A DNA stretch of 51,198 nt from Streptomyces hygroscopicus (GTDB lineage Bacteria; Actinomycetota; Actinomycetes; Streptomycetales; Streptomycetaceae), in assembly GCF_026168105.1 (NCBI RefSeq), contig NZ_LBMW01000052.1, positions 1 through 51,198 of the forward strand, in the 5' to 3' direction. Of this stretch, positions 8,801 through 16,257 are shown piece after piece. Every line of letters starts with the position of its first letter. The first letter of the stretch is position 1. Made by a program: the position numbers and the translations under genes. Under the pieces are notes generated by a model. The model saw only the letters and a list, made by a program, of their open reading frames with translations. It was not told the origin of the DNA and made no database searches.

Positions 8801-9877
8801 CTCAAAAGGGGCGGCGGCTACGGCGTCCATGTCGTCGCGGGCATGCTGCGCTGGAACGACGTGCGCATCGCCACCCAGTCACAGTTCGGCACCCGGGTCG
8901 AACTGCGGCTGAACGACCCCGGCGAGTCCAGCGTCGACCGCAAGCTCGCCGAGACCCTCTCGCCCGAGGAGAAGGGCCGCGTCCTCACCGACGGCAAGCT
9001 GTTCGCCCAGGTCGCGCTGGGGCGCACGGACGGCCTCGCCGACACCGCGGACCTCGGCGCGGTCCTGGAGCGCACGGCCCGTACGATCCGTGCCACCTGG
9101 ACCGGCGAGGTCGCCCAGCCCGTACGCGTCCTGCCGCACGTCCTGGAGCCGCAGCTGCTGCCCGGCCCGGTGGCCGCACCCCGCCGGGTGCCCATCGGAC
9201 TGGACCAGAACCGGCTGGCGCCCGTCCTGCTCGACCTGTTCGCGCACGACCAGCATCTGCTGATCATGGGTGACAGCGAGTGCGGCAAGACGAACCTGCT
9301 GAAGGTACTGGCGAACGGCCTCATCGAGCGCTACGGCGAGGACGAGCTGGTCTTCGGCGTGATGGACCCGCGCCGGGGCCTGCGCGGCGCGATCCCCGAG
9401 GAGTACCGCGGCGGCTACGCCTACAACTCCAAGCTGGCCGGGGCGCTGTCCACAGGCATCGCCGCCGAGCTCGAGAAGCGGCTGCCCGACGAGAGCGCGG
9501 ACGGCGCGGCCCTCGAGCCGGGCAGCTGGGGCTCGGGTCCGCGGATCGTGATCCTGGTGGACGACTACGACGTCCTCACGACCGCCGGGCAGCAGCCGCT
9601 GGCCCCCTTCCTCCCCTACATCCCCTCGGCCGTCGACATCGGCCTCCACTTCGTCGTCACCCGCCGCGTCGCGGGCGCCTCGCGGGGCCTGTACGAGCCG
9701 TTGCTGCAGGGTCTTCGCGAGTCCGGCGCCACGGCTCTTGTGATGGCCGGCGACCGCAGCGAGGGCCAGCTCTTCCCCGGCGTCTACGCCACCCAGCAGC
9801 CGTCGGGCCGCGGGGTGCTGGTGCGCCGGGGCGAGCCGAACCGGCTGATCCAGACCGTGTACGCGGGGGACCGGTGA
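5900..9877 (+). CDS. eccC: Type VII secretion FtsK/SpoIIIE ATPase EccC (three ATPase domains)
   Basis: 1325 residues from ATG 5900, with GGGGGAGGA upstream; the same frame runs open far upstream but as a shadow of eccD and the ATPase. Two hydrophobic segments near residues 38-75 anchor it in the membrane. Three P-loop domains follow: Walker A GATGSGKS (489-496), GGPQSGKT (838-845) and GDSECGKT (1124-1131). Their Walker B strands are VVIDEFGEL, VLIVDGFGALRDD and IVILVDDYDVL. This is the fused EccCa/EccCb form, the motor that recognises WXG100 and toxin substrates and drives export with EccB/D/E. All three Walker lysines are kept, so no domain looks dead. It is followed after 82 nt by the DUF6177-like gene. 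Confidence 0.93.
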   Translation: MSTRLIHRPARTTRPPAAPEPRTVEAPPNLPEGKAGSIATSLLPVAGVMSSVVMMTVVRNSQFAGLGAIILVVTIAGSMALVFSQRGKAQRTRRTQREAYLAYLEDLREELSREERQRRETAQVLNPPPDALYDVVRDPARLWERRRLDGDFLRVRVGTGEMPVRDLKVAQQGSSVLTPPDRFMLNEASALMARFSTGTELPLTVPLDRVGDISVIGPREDTLRVARALMIQAAATHAPDDVGIALAVPGDRLAEWEWAKWLPHLLDPEQYDGPVAARRIAPSLPQLARQIGPELRRRASFAAEVRRGLAGTDALAMTSRLLVVADGHGEDAVDLPRPDDAVGLRDMGVTVLHLLDQRIQEPGQVGVRITVDGDGIVIEDLREAEPISAHGTVDEVGIPFAEGLARMLAPLRLSAESMADAPLTGPVDFAELLGIDDVAQLDLGRLWAPRGERAFLRVPIGISDSREPVLLDLKESSELGMGPHGLCVGATGSGKSELLRTLVLALVATHPPEDLSLVLVDYKGGATFAPFAGLPHVAGVITNLENQAGLVERVHASLAGEVKRRQQVLKDAGNVADIGHYAALRAEKRPDLEPLPHLFVVIDEFGELLTAKPDFIDLFLSIGRIGRSIGVHLLLSSQRIEGGKLKGLDTYLSYRLGLRTFSADESRTVLDTTDAFHLPPLPGFGYLKVDTSHYERFKAGYVSGAYRGPVRREVEDTGPLALEYDAYNTGGQEGSSGPEEPQMRRRETGPTEMGVMVQQMERVGAKPVRQIWLPPLPEAIALDKVAGPIEVGPRGTQLTRRNGPLQVPMGILDDPTRQWQGPWHLDLTVAGGHAAVIGGPQSGKTTLLRTLALSLALTHTPQEVGIYGLDLVGGGLQALSGLPHVGGVAGRADRERAARTVDSVRAMLDQREELFRIHRIDSLEQLRDLRAAGRLPELASTEIVLIVDGFGALRDDFEELDDAVVDILKRGGGYGVHVVAGMLRWNDVRIATQSQFGTRVELRLNDPGESSVDRKLAETLSPEEKGRVLTDGKLFAQVALGRTDGLADTADLGAVLERTARTIRATWTGEVAQPVRVLPHVLEPQLLPGPVAAPRRVPIGLDQNRLAPVLLDLFAHDQHLLIMGDSECGKTNLLKVLANGLIERYGEDELVFGVMDPRRGLRGAIPEEYRGGYAYNSKLAGALSTGIAAELEKRLPDESADGAALEPGSWGSGPRIVILVDDYDVLTTAGQQPLAPFLPYIPSAVDIGLHFVVTRRVAGASRGLYEPLLQGLRESGATALVMAGDRSEGQLFPGVYATQQPSGRGVLVRRGEPNRLIQTVYAGDR

Positions 9878-9959
9878 ACCGGACGGTTCCCGTGGGACGT
9901 CCAGCACGGCAGAGACGTACGACACCCGAACCGAGCAGCATGAAGGACCGGCCGACCTC

Positions 9960-11381
9960 ATGACCAAGGACGTCATCGCCCTCACCCAGAAGATGCCCGA
10001 CCCGCTGAGCGTGATCGCGGGTCTGCTCTCCGGTGGCCCGGACAAGCTGGTGGGCACGGAGGGCGACGGCGCGGTCGTGCAGCTCTGCGACGAGCAGGGG
10101 CGCCCGCTGGTCTCCGTCGAGGCACCGCTGCTGGTGCAGGTGCGCGGCGAGGCCGAGCGCCTGCTGGGGGCCACGGAGCCGGCGGTGCCGTACTGGTGGA
10201 CGGAGGCCCGCGCCACCACCGGGGTGAAGGAGGCCGAGCAGCTCGCCGGCACCTTCGCGGGTCGCCTCGCCACGCTGGTCGGCGGCACCGCGTGGCCGCC
10301 GGGAGCCGCGACGTCCCTCGCCGTGGTGAAGACCGACGGGGTGAGCGCGGTACCGACGCCCGCCGCCGCGCAGCCCGCCGTGGACGTGCTCACCGACAAG
10401 GTCGCCGTGGTCATCCAGGACCGCCCGGTCGTCGCGATGACGGCATGGCTCTCCCACGCGCTGCGCGCGGCGGCGCACGCCGAACTGGGCCTGCAGATCG
10501 TCACCCCGGCGGGCACCCGCCTTTCGCCCGCCGTCCGCAACAGCCTGCCGGGATGGCCCTCCCGGTGGGTGGTGCAGGACGAGAAGGACGGCTACTACGA
10601 CGGGCTGTCCGGGGCCGTACTGGAGTGGCGGAACGGCCTGTTCGTGACCGTGGAGTCCCCGGACGCGACCCCGCAGGACCCGCGCACGCCGGTGGCCGGC
10701 GCCTTCCGGAGCGACGTGACGGACAGGGGGGAACGCCAGCTGGCGATCTCCTTCCGGGCTGTCCACCCGGCCGACGACCGACTGGTGCTGGGCGGTGCGC
10801 TGGAATCGGTGTGGCGCGAGATCACGGGCGAGCCTCCGGCGGGCTGGGGCACCGAGGAACCGGCCAATCTTCCGTGGTCACTGCGGCAGTTGACGGATGC
10901 GGCGCACGAGCGGTCGCCCGAGCCGACCTGGCTGGTCGTGGTCGGCACCCCGGAGCGCCCCGGGCTCGCGACGGTCCGTATCAGCCGTACGGAGGGCGGG
11001 GTTGAGGAGGACGTCACACTGGCGTTCGGCTACGGGCCGGGGGAGGAGGTGCCGACGGACGCCGTGCGTACGGCCGCCGAGGTGCTCGCCACCCGGCACG
11101 ACCTCCAGTCGATGCTGGTCCAGATCCGCAAGGCCCGCCGGGACCTGTCCGTACCGCCGCGCTTCGAGGGCCCCGGTGTCCCGTTCGCGTTCGTCCTGGG
11201 CGCCGAGGAGGTCCGCGCGATGCCCGGTGACCGCGCCCGTCGCACCCCGCTGCCCGAAGCGCCGGTCCCCCTGGGCCCGAGGGCACACCCGGCGCTGTAC
11301 TACCCGCTGCCGGGCGATCCGGGGGATCTGTCGGGGTGGCAGGACTTCGAGAGGCTCATGCGACACCTCAAGGGCGCCTAG
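9960..11381 (+). CDS. DUF6177-like protein of type VII secretion locus
   Basis: 473 residues from ATG 9960. Mixed alpha/beta soluble protein without signal peptide or membrane segments; stretches such as VPYWWTEARATTG, KVAVVIQDRPVVAMTAWLSHAL and a C-terminal YYPLPGDPGDLSGWQDFERLM are visible. I associate it, from memory and with limited certainty, with the DUF6177 family seen beside eccC in Streptomyces. Co-directional with eccC and probably co-transcribed. It could be a cytoplasmic substrate adaptor (EspG-like role), but that is speculation; no catalytic motif is recognisable. Confidence 0.65.
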   Translation: MTKDVIALTQKMPDPLSVIAGLLSGGPDKLVGTEGDGAVVQLCDEQGRPLVSVEAPLLVQVRGEAERLLGATEPAVPYWWTEARATTGVKEAEQLAGTFAGRLATLVGGTAWPPGAATSLAVVKTDGVSAVPTPAAAQPAVDVLTDKVAVVIQDRPVVAMTAWLSHALRAAAHAELGLQIVTPAGTRLSPAVRNSLPGWPSRWVVQDEKDGYYDGLSGAVLEWRNGLFVTVESPDATPQDPRTPVAGAFRSDVTDRGERQLAISFRAVHPADDRLVLGGALESVWREITGEPPAGWGTEEPANLPWSLRQLTDAAHERSPEPTWLVVVGTPERPGLATVRISRTEGGVEEDVTLAFGYGPGEEVPTDAVRTAAEVLATRHDLQSMLVQIRKARRDLSVPPRFEGPGVPFAFVLGAEEVRAMPGDRARRTPLPEAPVPLGPRAHPALYYPLPGDPGDLSGWQDFERLMRHLKGA

Positions 11382-11802
11382 ACCATTGCAGGGACGTGTT
11401 CCCGCGCCCATAGACGGTCATGTCGATTTCCCTCCCCCGTAGGGGCGTTGTCCGGATTGATCCTGAATAAAGGGTGCATGAACCCTCGTGGGCGACTCTG
11501 GTGGAATCTCCGCCCGGGGGAGGCCGGCCGGATCATGGAAATTAGTTGCGAACGCGACGTGCGGGCACGGAAACGACCGCTGCCACATTCTTCCGTGCGC
11601 TCCCCGAAATGCTGTGCGGGACACCGGAGTTCAGCGGATCTCCTGCCGCTCGGCCGGTGCGGTTCCTGCGACCGGGGTGGCGCCCGATGCTCCACGGGCC
11701 GCATACCGTGGGCCGGTTGGTGGCACGATGGTTCTGGCGGGGGTGTGCAGGGGATGGCGCCCCCGGGCCGGGAGAGCGGACCGACCGAGGGTGTGATCAG
11801 TT
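11382..11802. other. Intergenic stretch after the secretion genes
   Basis: About 420 bases without a supported gene. Short open frames exist on both strands but have poor starts and no recognisable content. It probably holds the end of the secretion operon and the promoter of the small gene at 11803. No clear terminator or operator was found. Confidence 0.5.
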
Positions 11803-11997
11803 GTGGCCATTTCACTGTCAGTGGTGCTGCTGTTGGCGATCATCCTGGTGGTGTTGATACGAGGGGGCTCGATCAAGGCCGGCCCGGCGATCGTTGCGAT
11901 CCTCTTCGGCTTCTTCCTCGCCTCCACCGGCATGGCACCGTCCATCAGCCGGTTCCTCAACTCGATAGCGCAGACCATCAACTCGATCAGCTTCTGA
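11803..11997 (+). CDS. Conserved-looking 64-residue membrane protein
   Basis: Starts at GTG 11803. It has two hydrophobic segments (LSVVLLLAIILVVLIRGG and GPAIVAILFGFFLASTGM) joined by a short loop, and ends in an amphipathic SISRFLNSIAQTINSISF. Both the clean hydrophobic pattern and good GC3 bias support a real gene despite the small size. It resembles small two-pass membrane proteins common in Streptomyces. Its role is unknown. It may belong to the secretion region or be an independent core gene before the tRNA pair. Confidence 0.65.
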   Translation: MAISLSVVLLLAIILVVLIRGGSIKAGPAIVAILFGFFLASTGMAPSISRFLNSIAQTINSISF

Positions 11998-12173
11998 CCC
12001 GCGCGGCGGCCTCGGCCGCACGGCGGCGTGCGGCTGCTCCCCCCGTCGCAGGAACGGCCGCCGCTGCGCCACGCCCCTGAACGGTCACGCTCCGCTTACC
12101 GTCGGGAAGCCTGGCGCGGAAGTGCGGAAGTAGCGCATATGAGTACGCGGAGGCAGCCGCATGGCGGAGGCAG

Positions 12174-12240
12174 CCACATATAAGCCAGATATAAGTCCGA
12201 TAAATACGCACGATCAAGTACGGCTAAGTACGACAAACAA
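12174..12240. repeat. AT-rich patch with short direct repeats
   Basis: This stretch is far more AT-rich than its surroundings. It contains ATATAAG twice (with GATAAAT close by) and AAGTACG twice. It lies in the 371-base gap (11998-12368) between the small membrane gene and tRNA-Gly. The rest of that gap, apart from the terminator at 12319-12360, shows nothing I can name. The repeats could be regulator binding sites or a relic of an integrated element. Confidence 0.45.
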
Positions 12241-12318
12241 GCTCGACGAAACGGTCTGCTCCCTGGGAGGTCGCTCGATCCATGGAGCGGGCCGACTCCC
12301 GGCGGGCGCCGGAAGCGA

Positions 12319-12360
12319 TCAGGGCCAGGTCGGAGGAATGATCCTCCGACCTGGCCCTGA
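12319..12360 (-). terminator. Hairpin terminator of tRNA-Gly
   Basis: Perfect 19-bp stem (arms 12319-12337 and 12342-12360) with a 4-nt loop, placed just beyond the 3' end of the minus-strand tRNA-Gly. It has no U-tract, as is common in Streptomyces. Confidence 0.75.
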
Positions 12361-12368
12361 GCCGTCAG

Positions 12369-12439
12369 AGCGGGCGACGGGAATCGAACCCGCGTAGCTA
12401 GTTTGGAAGACTAGGGCTCTACCATTGAGCTACGCCCGC
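12369..12439 (-). tRNA. tRNA-Gly (anticodon TCC)
   Basis: Reading the minus strand gives a 71-nt cloverleaf: acceptor GCGGGCG/CGCCCGC, D-arm GCTC-AATGGTA-GAGC, anticodon stem CTAGT/ACTAG with loop CTTCCAA (anticodon TCC), T-arm with TTCGATT loop, discriminator T. CCA is not encoded. It decodes GGA/GGG glycine codons. It is divergent from the tRNA-Pro gene 152 nt away. Confidence 0.95.
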
Positions 12440-12479
12440 ACAGGACGCGCCGCAGGTCAGTGACCGCGGCACAGGAGGC

Positions 12480-12510
12480 ATCGTAGCGGGTCGCGCGCCC
12501 CGTAGGCCAA
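12480..12510 (-). promoter_or_regulatory. Putative promoter of tRNA-Gly
   Basis: On the minus strand, TTGGCC (12510-12505) and TACGAT (12485-12480) are spaced 19 bp. The -10 box lies about 40 nt before the mature tRNA 5' end, leaving a short leader for RNase P. The spacing is a little long. Confidence 0.35.
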
Positions 12511-12591
12511 CGCGTTGGCTCACGCGCCCTCCCATGAAACAAAGCGGCCGACGCAGCCGGTCCGGGCATGTACCCTACGTGTCGCACCAGA

Positions 12592-12668
12592 CGGGGTGTG
12601 GCGCAGCTTGGTAGCGCGTCCGCTTTGGGAGCGGAAGGCCGTGGGTTCAAATCCCGCCACCCCGACCA
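12592..12668 (+). tRNA. tRNA-Pro (anticodon TGG)
   Basis: 77-nt cloverleaf including encoded CCA: acceptor CGGGGTG/CACCCCG, D-arm GCGC/GCGC, anticodon stem TCCGC/GCGGA with loop TTTGGGA (anticodon TGG), T-arm GTGGG-TTCAAAT-CCCGC, discriminator A. It decodes proline CCA/CCG. It lies upstream of tig on the same strand. Confidence 0.95.
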
Positions 12669-12710
12669 CCGCCGAGCGCCCACCGGGCGTCGGCTCGCAT
12701 TGATCGCCTT

Positions 12711-12739
12711 TTGGGACGCCGAGTGGCTGCGGTTACTAT
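12711..12739 (+). promoter_or_regulatory. Putative sigma-70-type promoter of tig
   Basis: TTGGGA (12711-12716) and TACTAT (12734-12739) with a 17-bp spacer resemble a HrdB-type promoter. It lies downstream of tRNA-Pro and about 130 nt before the tig start. Confidence 0.5.
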
Positions 12740-12872
12740 GCAAGCTGCGCGCCCGTGTGTCTGCACTGCCACGTCTCTCAGGCAGGGGCCCGCGAATCCG
12801 CCGAAGGCCCGCCCGACCGGGGCGGAGCAGTTCGGCAGAACCCCAAGAAGTCAGCCACAAGGAGACCGAACC

Positions 12873-14246
12873 GTGAAGAGCGCCGTGGAGACCCTGAACC
12901 CGACCCGGGTTCGGCTCACTGTTGAGGTGCCCTTCGAGGAGCTGAAGGACAGCCTCGACGCGGCGTACAAGAAGATCAACCAGCAGGTCACGGTGAAGGG
13001 CTTCCGCAAGGGCAAGATCCCGGCCCGGGTCATCGACCAGCGGTTCGGCCGTGGCGCCGTGCTGGAGGAGGCCGTCAACGACGCGCTGCCGAAGTTCTAC
13101 ACCGAGGCGGTCAACGAGGCCGAGCTGAACCCGCTGGGCCAGCCCGAGGTCGACATCACCGAGCTGAAGGACAACGAGCTGCTGTCCTTCACCGCCGAGG
13201 TCGACATCCGCCCGACCATCGAGATCCCGGACTACTCCGGCATCGAGGTCGAGGTCGACGCCGTCGAGGTCAGCGACGAGGACATCGAGAAGTCGGTCCA
13301 GCAGCTGCGTGACCGCTTCGCGTCGACGACCCCGGTCGAGCGCGCCGCCGAGGACGGCGACGTCGTCACCATCGACCTGGAGGCCAAGGTCGACGGCGAG
13401 GTCCTCGAGGACGGCGTCGCGAGCGGCGTCTCCTACACGATCGGCTCCGGCGAGCTGCTCGACGGCATCGACGACGCCGTCAAGGGCCTGTCGGCCGGCG
13501 AGGAGGCCACCTTCGCCTCCGAGCTCAAGGGCGGCTCGGCGGCGGGCAAGGAGGCCGAGGTGACGGTCAAGGTCACCCAGGTCGCCTCCCGCGAACTGCC
13601 GGAGCTGGACGACGAGTTCGCTCAGCTCGCGTCCGAGTTCGACACGCTGGAGGAGCTGCAGGCGGACAGCCGCAAGCGCCTCGAGAACATGAAGCAGTAC
13701 GACCAGGCCACCCAGGCCCAGGAGCGCGTCCTGGACAAGCTCCTCGAGCTGGTCGAGGTCCCGATCCCCGAGAAGCTCCTCGAGGACGAGATCAACACCC
13801 GTAAGCACAACCTCGAGCACCACCAGCTCGGCCAGATGGGTCTGACCCTCGACCGGTACCTGGAGATCCAGGGCAAGACGGCCGAGGAGTTCGACGCCGA
13901 GACGCGCGAGGCCGCGATCAAGGGCATCAAGACGCAGTTCGTCCTCGACGAGCTGGTCAACAAGGAGAAGCTGAACGTCAACCAGGAGGAGCTGACCGAG
14001 CACCTCATGCGGCGCGCGGCCTCCTCCGGTATGTCCCCCGACCAGTTCGCCCAGGCGGTCGTCGAGGGCGGCCAGGTCCCGATGCTCGTCGGCGAGGTCG
14101 CCCGCGGCAAGGCCCTGGCGGTGGTCGTCGAGGCCGCCACCGTCAAGGACACCAACGGCGAGATCGTCGACCTGGACGACGAGGACGAGACGGAGGACTC
14201 CGCGGAGGCTTCCGCCGAGGCCGCCGAGGAGAAGCCGGAGGCGTAA
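12873..14246 (+). CDS. tig: Trigger factor, ribosome-associated chaperone and prolyl isomerase
   Basis: 457 residues from GTG 12873, with AAGGAG 9 nt before it. The N-terminal ribosome-binding domain carries the signature GFRKGKIP (~residues 43-50). A FKBP-type PPIase domain follows (AEDGDVVTIDLEAKVDGE... IGSGELLDGIDDAVKGL, ~155-240), then the long alpha-helical chaperone domain and an acidic Glu/Ala tail typical of actinobacteria. It binds ribosomal protein L23 at the exit tunnel and shields nascent chains. A strong terminator follows, so it is transcribed separately from clpP1P2, with which it is conserved in order. Confidence 0.97.
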   Translation: MKSAVETLNPTRVRLTVEVPFEELKDSLDAAYKKINQQVTVKGFRKGKIPARVIDQRFGRGAVLEEAVNDALPKFYTEAVNEAELNPLGQPEVDITELKDNELLSFTAEVDIRPTIEIPDYSGIEVEVDAVEVSDEDIEKSVQQLRDRFASTTPVERAAEDGDVVTIDLEAKVDGEVLEDGVASGVSYTIGSGELLDGIDDAVKGLSAGEEATFASELKGGSAAGKEAEVTVKVTQVASRELPELDDEFAQLASEFDTLEELQADSRKRLENMKQYDQATQAQERVLDKLLELVEVPIPEKLLEDEINTRKHNLEHHQLGQMGLTLDRYLEIQGKTAEEFDAETREAAIKGIKTQFVLDELVNKEKLNVNQEELTEHLMRRAASSGMSPDQFAQAVVEGGQVPMLVGEVARGKALAVVVEAATVKDTNGEIVDLDDEDETEDSAEASAEAAEEKPEA

Positions 14247-14268
14247 CCCTCCGGGACCACCGGCAACC

Positions 14269-14307
14269 GACGGGCCCCGGGACGCACGCCGCGTCCCGGG
14301 GCCCGTC
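14269..14307 (+). terminator. tig terminator hairpin
   Basis: Perfect 17-bp GC-rich stem (14269-14285 with 14291-14307) and 5-nt loop, 22 nt after the tig stop. No U-tract. It separates tig from clpP1. The whole tig-clpP1 gap (14247-14644) otherwise holds the ClgR-like site and a probable clpP1 promoter. Confidence 0.8.
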
Positions 14308-14466
14308 GCCGTGAGCGGGGCCGCGCCCCGCAGGGCGCGGGGAACCGCACGGGCTGCCACGGGCGACCGGAGGCGACCCGCCGCCGTCAGGGCTACGGTG
14401 ATCTCACAGGGGTCCGGGGCTCGCCCTTGCGGGACGGCCGTCGGCCACCGTACGTCCAACGCCCAT

Positions 14467-14481
14467 GCGCTGACAGCGAAC
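14467..14481. promoter_or_regulatory. ClgR-type operator upstream of clpP1
   Basis: GCGCTGACAGCGAAC contains CGCTGACAGCG, which fits the CGCYNANRGCG core reported for actinobacterial ClgR sites; the opposite strand reads GTTCGCTGTCAGCGC. ClgR is the known activator of clpP1P2 in Streptomyces lividans and Corynebacterium. The site lies ~165 nt before the clpP1 start and ~40 nt before a possible -10 (TAGGGT, 14520). Binding is inferred from the motif alone. Confidence 0.55.
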
Positions 14482-14644
14482 ACCCGCAGAAGCGGGATGG
14501 CACCCGACTGCCTGCGCGTTAGGGTCCATGAATACGAGGGCAGGGGAGTCCCCGAAGCCGCCACGCGGCGGCCGCACGGGGTCCCACGCCCCAGCAGAAC
14601 ACGTGAGACGGCCCCGCGCCGTCGTAAGACGAGCAGGTGGATAC

Positions 14645-15268
14645 GTGACGAATCTGATGCCCTCCGCCGCCGGCCAGCCCTCCATCGGTGGCGGCCTCGG
14701 CGACCAGGTCTACAGCCGGCTGCTCGACGAGCGGATCATCTTCCTCGGCCAGCCGGTGGACGACGACATCGCCAACCGGATCACCGCACAGCTGCTGCTC
14801 CTTGCCGCCGACCCGGACAAGGACATTTTCCTGTACATCAACAGCCCCGGCGGTTCCATCACGGCCGGCATGGCGATCTACGACACCATGCAGTACATCA
14901 AGAACGACGTGGTGACGATCGCCATGGGCATGGCGGCCTCGATGGGGCAGTTCCTGCTCAGCGCGGGCACCCCGGGCAAGCGCTTCGCCCTGCCCAACGC
15001 CGAGATCCTGATCCACCAGCCCTCGGCCGGCCTGGCCGGCTCCGCGTCGGACATCAAGATCCACGCCGAGCGGCTCCTGCACACCAAGAAGCGCATGGCC
15101 GAACTCACCGCCTTCCACACCGGCCAGTCGGTCGAGCAGATCACCCGCGACTCCGACCGCGACCGCTGGTTCGACGCGCAGGAGGCCAAGGTGTACGGCC
15201 TGATCGACGACATCATGCCCACCGCTGTCGGCATGCCGGGCGGCGGAGGTACCGGGGCGGGCTCGTAA
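14645..15268 (+). CDS. clpP1: ATP-dependent Clp protease proteolytic subunit 1
   Basis: 207 residues from GTG 14645 (VTNLMPSAAG, matching the usual Streptomyces start), with AGGTGG upstream; a longer frame to 14528 is open but lacks family support. Catalytic triad visible: Ser99 in MGMAASMGQ, His124 in EILIHQPS, Asp173 in RDSDRDRW. With ClpP2 it forms the tetradecameric chamber fed by ClpX or ClpC. It is followed by clpP2 after 116 nt, likely one operon, and is preceded by a ClgR-like operator. Confidence 0.96.
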   Translation: MTNLMPSAAGQPSIGGGLGDQVYSRLLDERIIFLGQPVDDDIANRITAQLLLLAADPDKDIFLYINSPGGSITAGMAIYDTMQYIKNDVVTIAMGMAASMGQFLLSAGTPGKRFALPNAEILIHQPSAGLAGSASDIKIHAERLLHTKKRMAELTAFHTGQSVEQITRDSDRDRWFDAQEAKVYGLIDDIMPTAVGMPGGGGTGAGS

Positions 15269-15384
15269 GGGCTCACCGGGCCCCGTACGGCCGGCAGAGC
15301 CCCGCGGGCTCCGTCCGGCCCCACAGGGCCCCAGCGCCCCCTCCAGCCCCTCAGCCACCGCCCCAGCCCCTTTCAGGAGACACC

Positions 15385-16065
15385 GTGAACGACTTCCCCG
15401 GCAGCGGCCTCTACGACCGTGCCCGCGCCGAGTACACCGCCCCCGTGGCCGAGTCCCGCTACGTCATCCCGCGCTTCGTGGAGCGCACCTCGCAGGGCAT
15501 CCGCGAGTACGACCCGTACGCGAAGCTCTTCGAGGAGCGCGTGATCTTCCTGGGCGTCCAGATCGACGACGCCTCCGCCAACGACGTCATGGCGCAGCTG
15601 CTGTGCCTGGAGTCGATGGACCCCGACCGTGACATCTCGGTCTACATCAACAGCCCCGGTGGCTCCTTCACCGCGCTCACGGCCATCTACGACACGATGC
15701 AGTTCGTGAAGCCGGACATCCAGACGGTCTGCATGGGCCAGGCCGCGTCCGCCGCCGCGGTGCTGCTGGCCGCGGGCACCCCGGGCAAGCGCATGGCGCT
15801 CCCGAACGCCCGCGTGCTGATCCACCAGCCGTACAGCGAGACGGGCCGCGGCCAGGTCTCCGACCTGGAGATCGCCGCCAACGAAATCCTCCGGATGCGT
15901 TCGCAGCTGGAGGAGATGCTCGCCAAGCACTCGAACACGCCGATCGAGAAGATCCGCGAGGACATCGAGCGCGACAAGATCCTCACGGCCGAGGACGCGC
16001 TGGCGTACGGCCTGATCGACCAGATCATCTCGACCCGCAAGATGAACAACGCAGCTGTCCGCTGA
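15385..16065 (+). CDS. clpP2: ATP-dependent Clp protease proteolytic subunit 2
   Basis: 226 residues from GTG 15385 with CAGGAGA ahead. Ser122 in CMGQAASAAAV, His147 in VLIHQPYS and Asp197 in IERDKI make the triad. The N-terminal extension (SGLYDRARAEYTAP) is longer than in ClpP1, as expected for actinobacterial ClpP2. It is the second ring of the mixed ClpP1P2 peptidase. A palindrome (16068-16084) and an inverted repeat (16111-16158) lie between it and clpX. Confidence 0.96.
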   Translation: MNDFPGSGLYDRARAEYTAPVAESRYVIPRFVERTSQGIREYDPYAKLFEERVIFLGVQIDDASANDVMAQLLCLESMDPDRDISVYINSPGGSFTALTAIYDTMQFVKPDIQTVCMGQAASAAAVLLAAGTPGKRMALPNARVLIHQPYSETGRGQVSDLEIAANEILRMRSQLEEMLAKHSNTPIEKIREDIERDKILTAEDALAYGLIDQIISTRKMNNAAVR

Positions 16066-16067
16066 CG

Positions 16068-16084
16068 CGAATCGACTCGATTCG
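16068..16084. promoter_or_regulatory. 17-bp perfect palindrome, operator-like, between clpP2 and clpX
   Basis: CGAATCGA-C-TCGATTCG: 8-bp arms around a single base, directly after the clpP2 stop. The centre is too short to form an RNA hairpin, so a dimeric protein binding site is likelier than a terminator. No matching regulator is known to me. Confidence 0.5.
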
Positions 16085-16110
16085 TCATCGGATCTGTATC
16101 GTCTGCCGCT

Positions 16111-16158
16111 CCTTGGCACGGTGTGACTCGGTGCACGTCAAAGTGAACCGTGCCAAGG
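16111..16158 (+). terminator. 12-bp inverted repeat upstream of clpX
   Basis: CCTTGGCACGGT (16111-16122) and its exact complement ACCGTGCCAAGG (16147-16158) are separated by 24 nt. It could end the clpP1P2 transcript or structure the clpX leader; the large loop is unusual for a terminator. It lies 99 nt before the clpX start. Confidence 0.5.
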
Positions 16159-16257
16159 GGGGCCCGAACGGGGGGCTCGGCAAGGTACCGTCGGACATAA
16201 GGCAGCACCAGGAGCCGCTGGACGTAAGGCGTCTCCCAGGCGAAGGGGAAGCACACC

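Noticed and set aside
9878..9959. WXG100 (Esx) gene near eccC
   Set aside because: The 82-base gap is too short and no WxG-type small ORF is found between 9878 and 12368.
12369..12668. tRNA genes as attachment site of an integrated element
   Set aside because: No second copy of either tRNA 3' end and no integrase gene is seen in the window.
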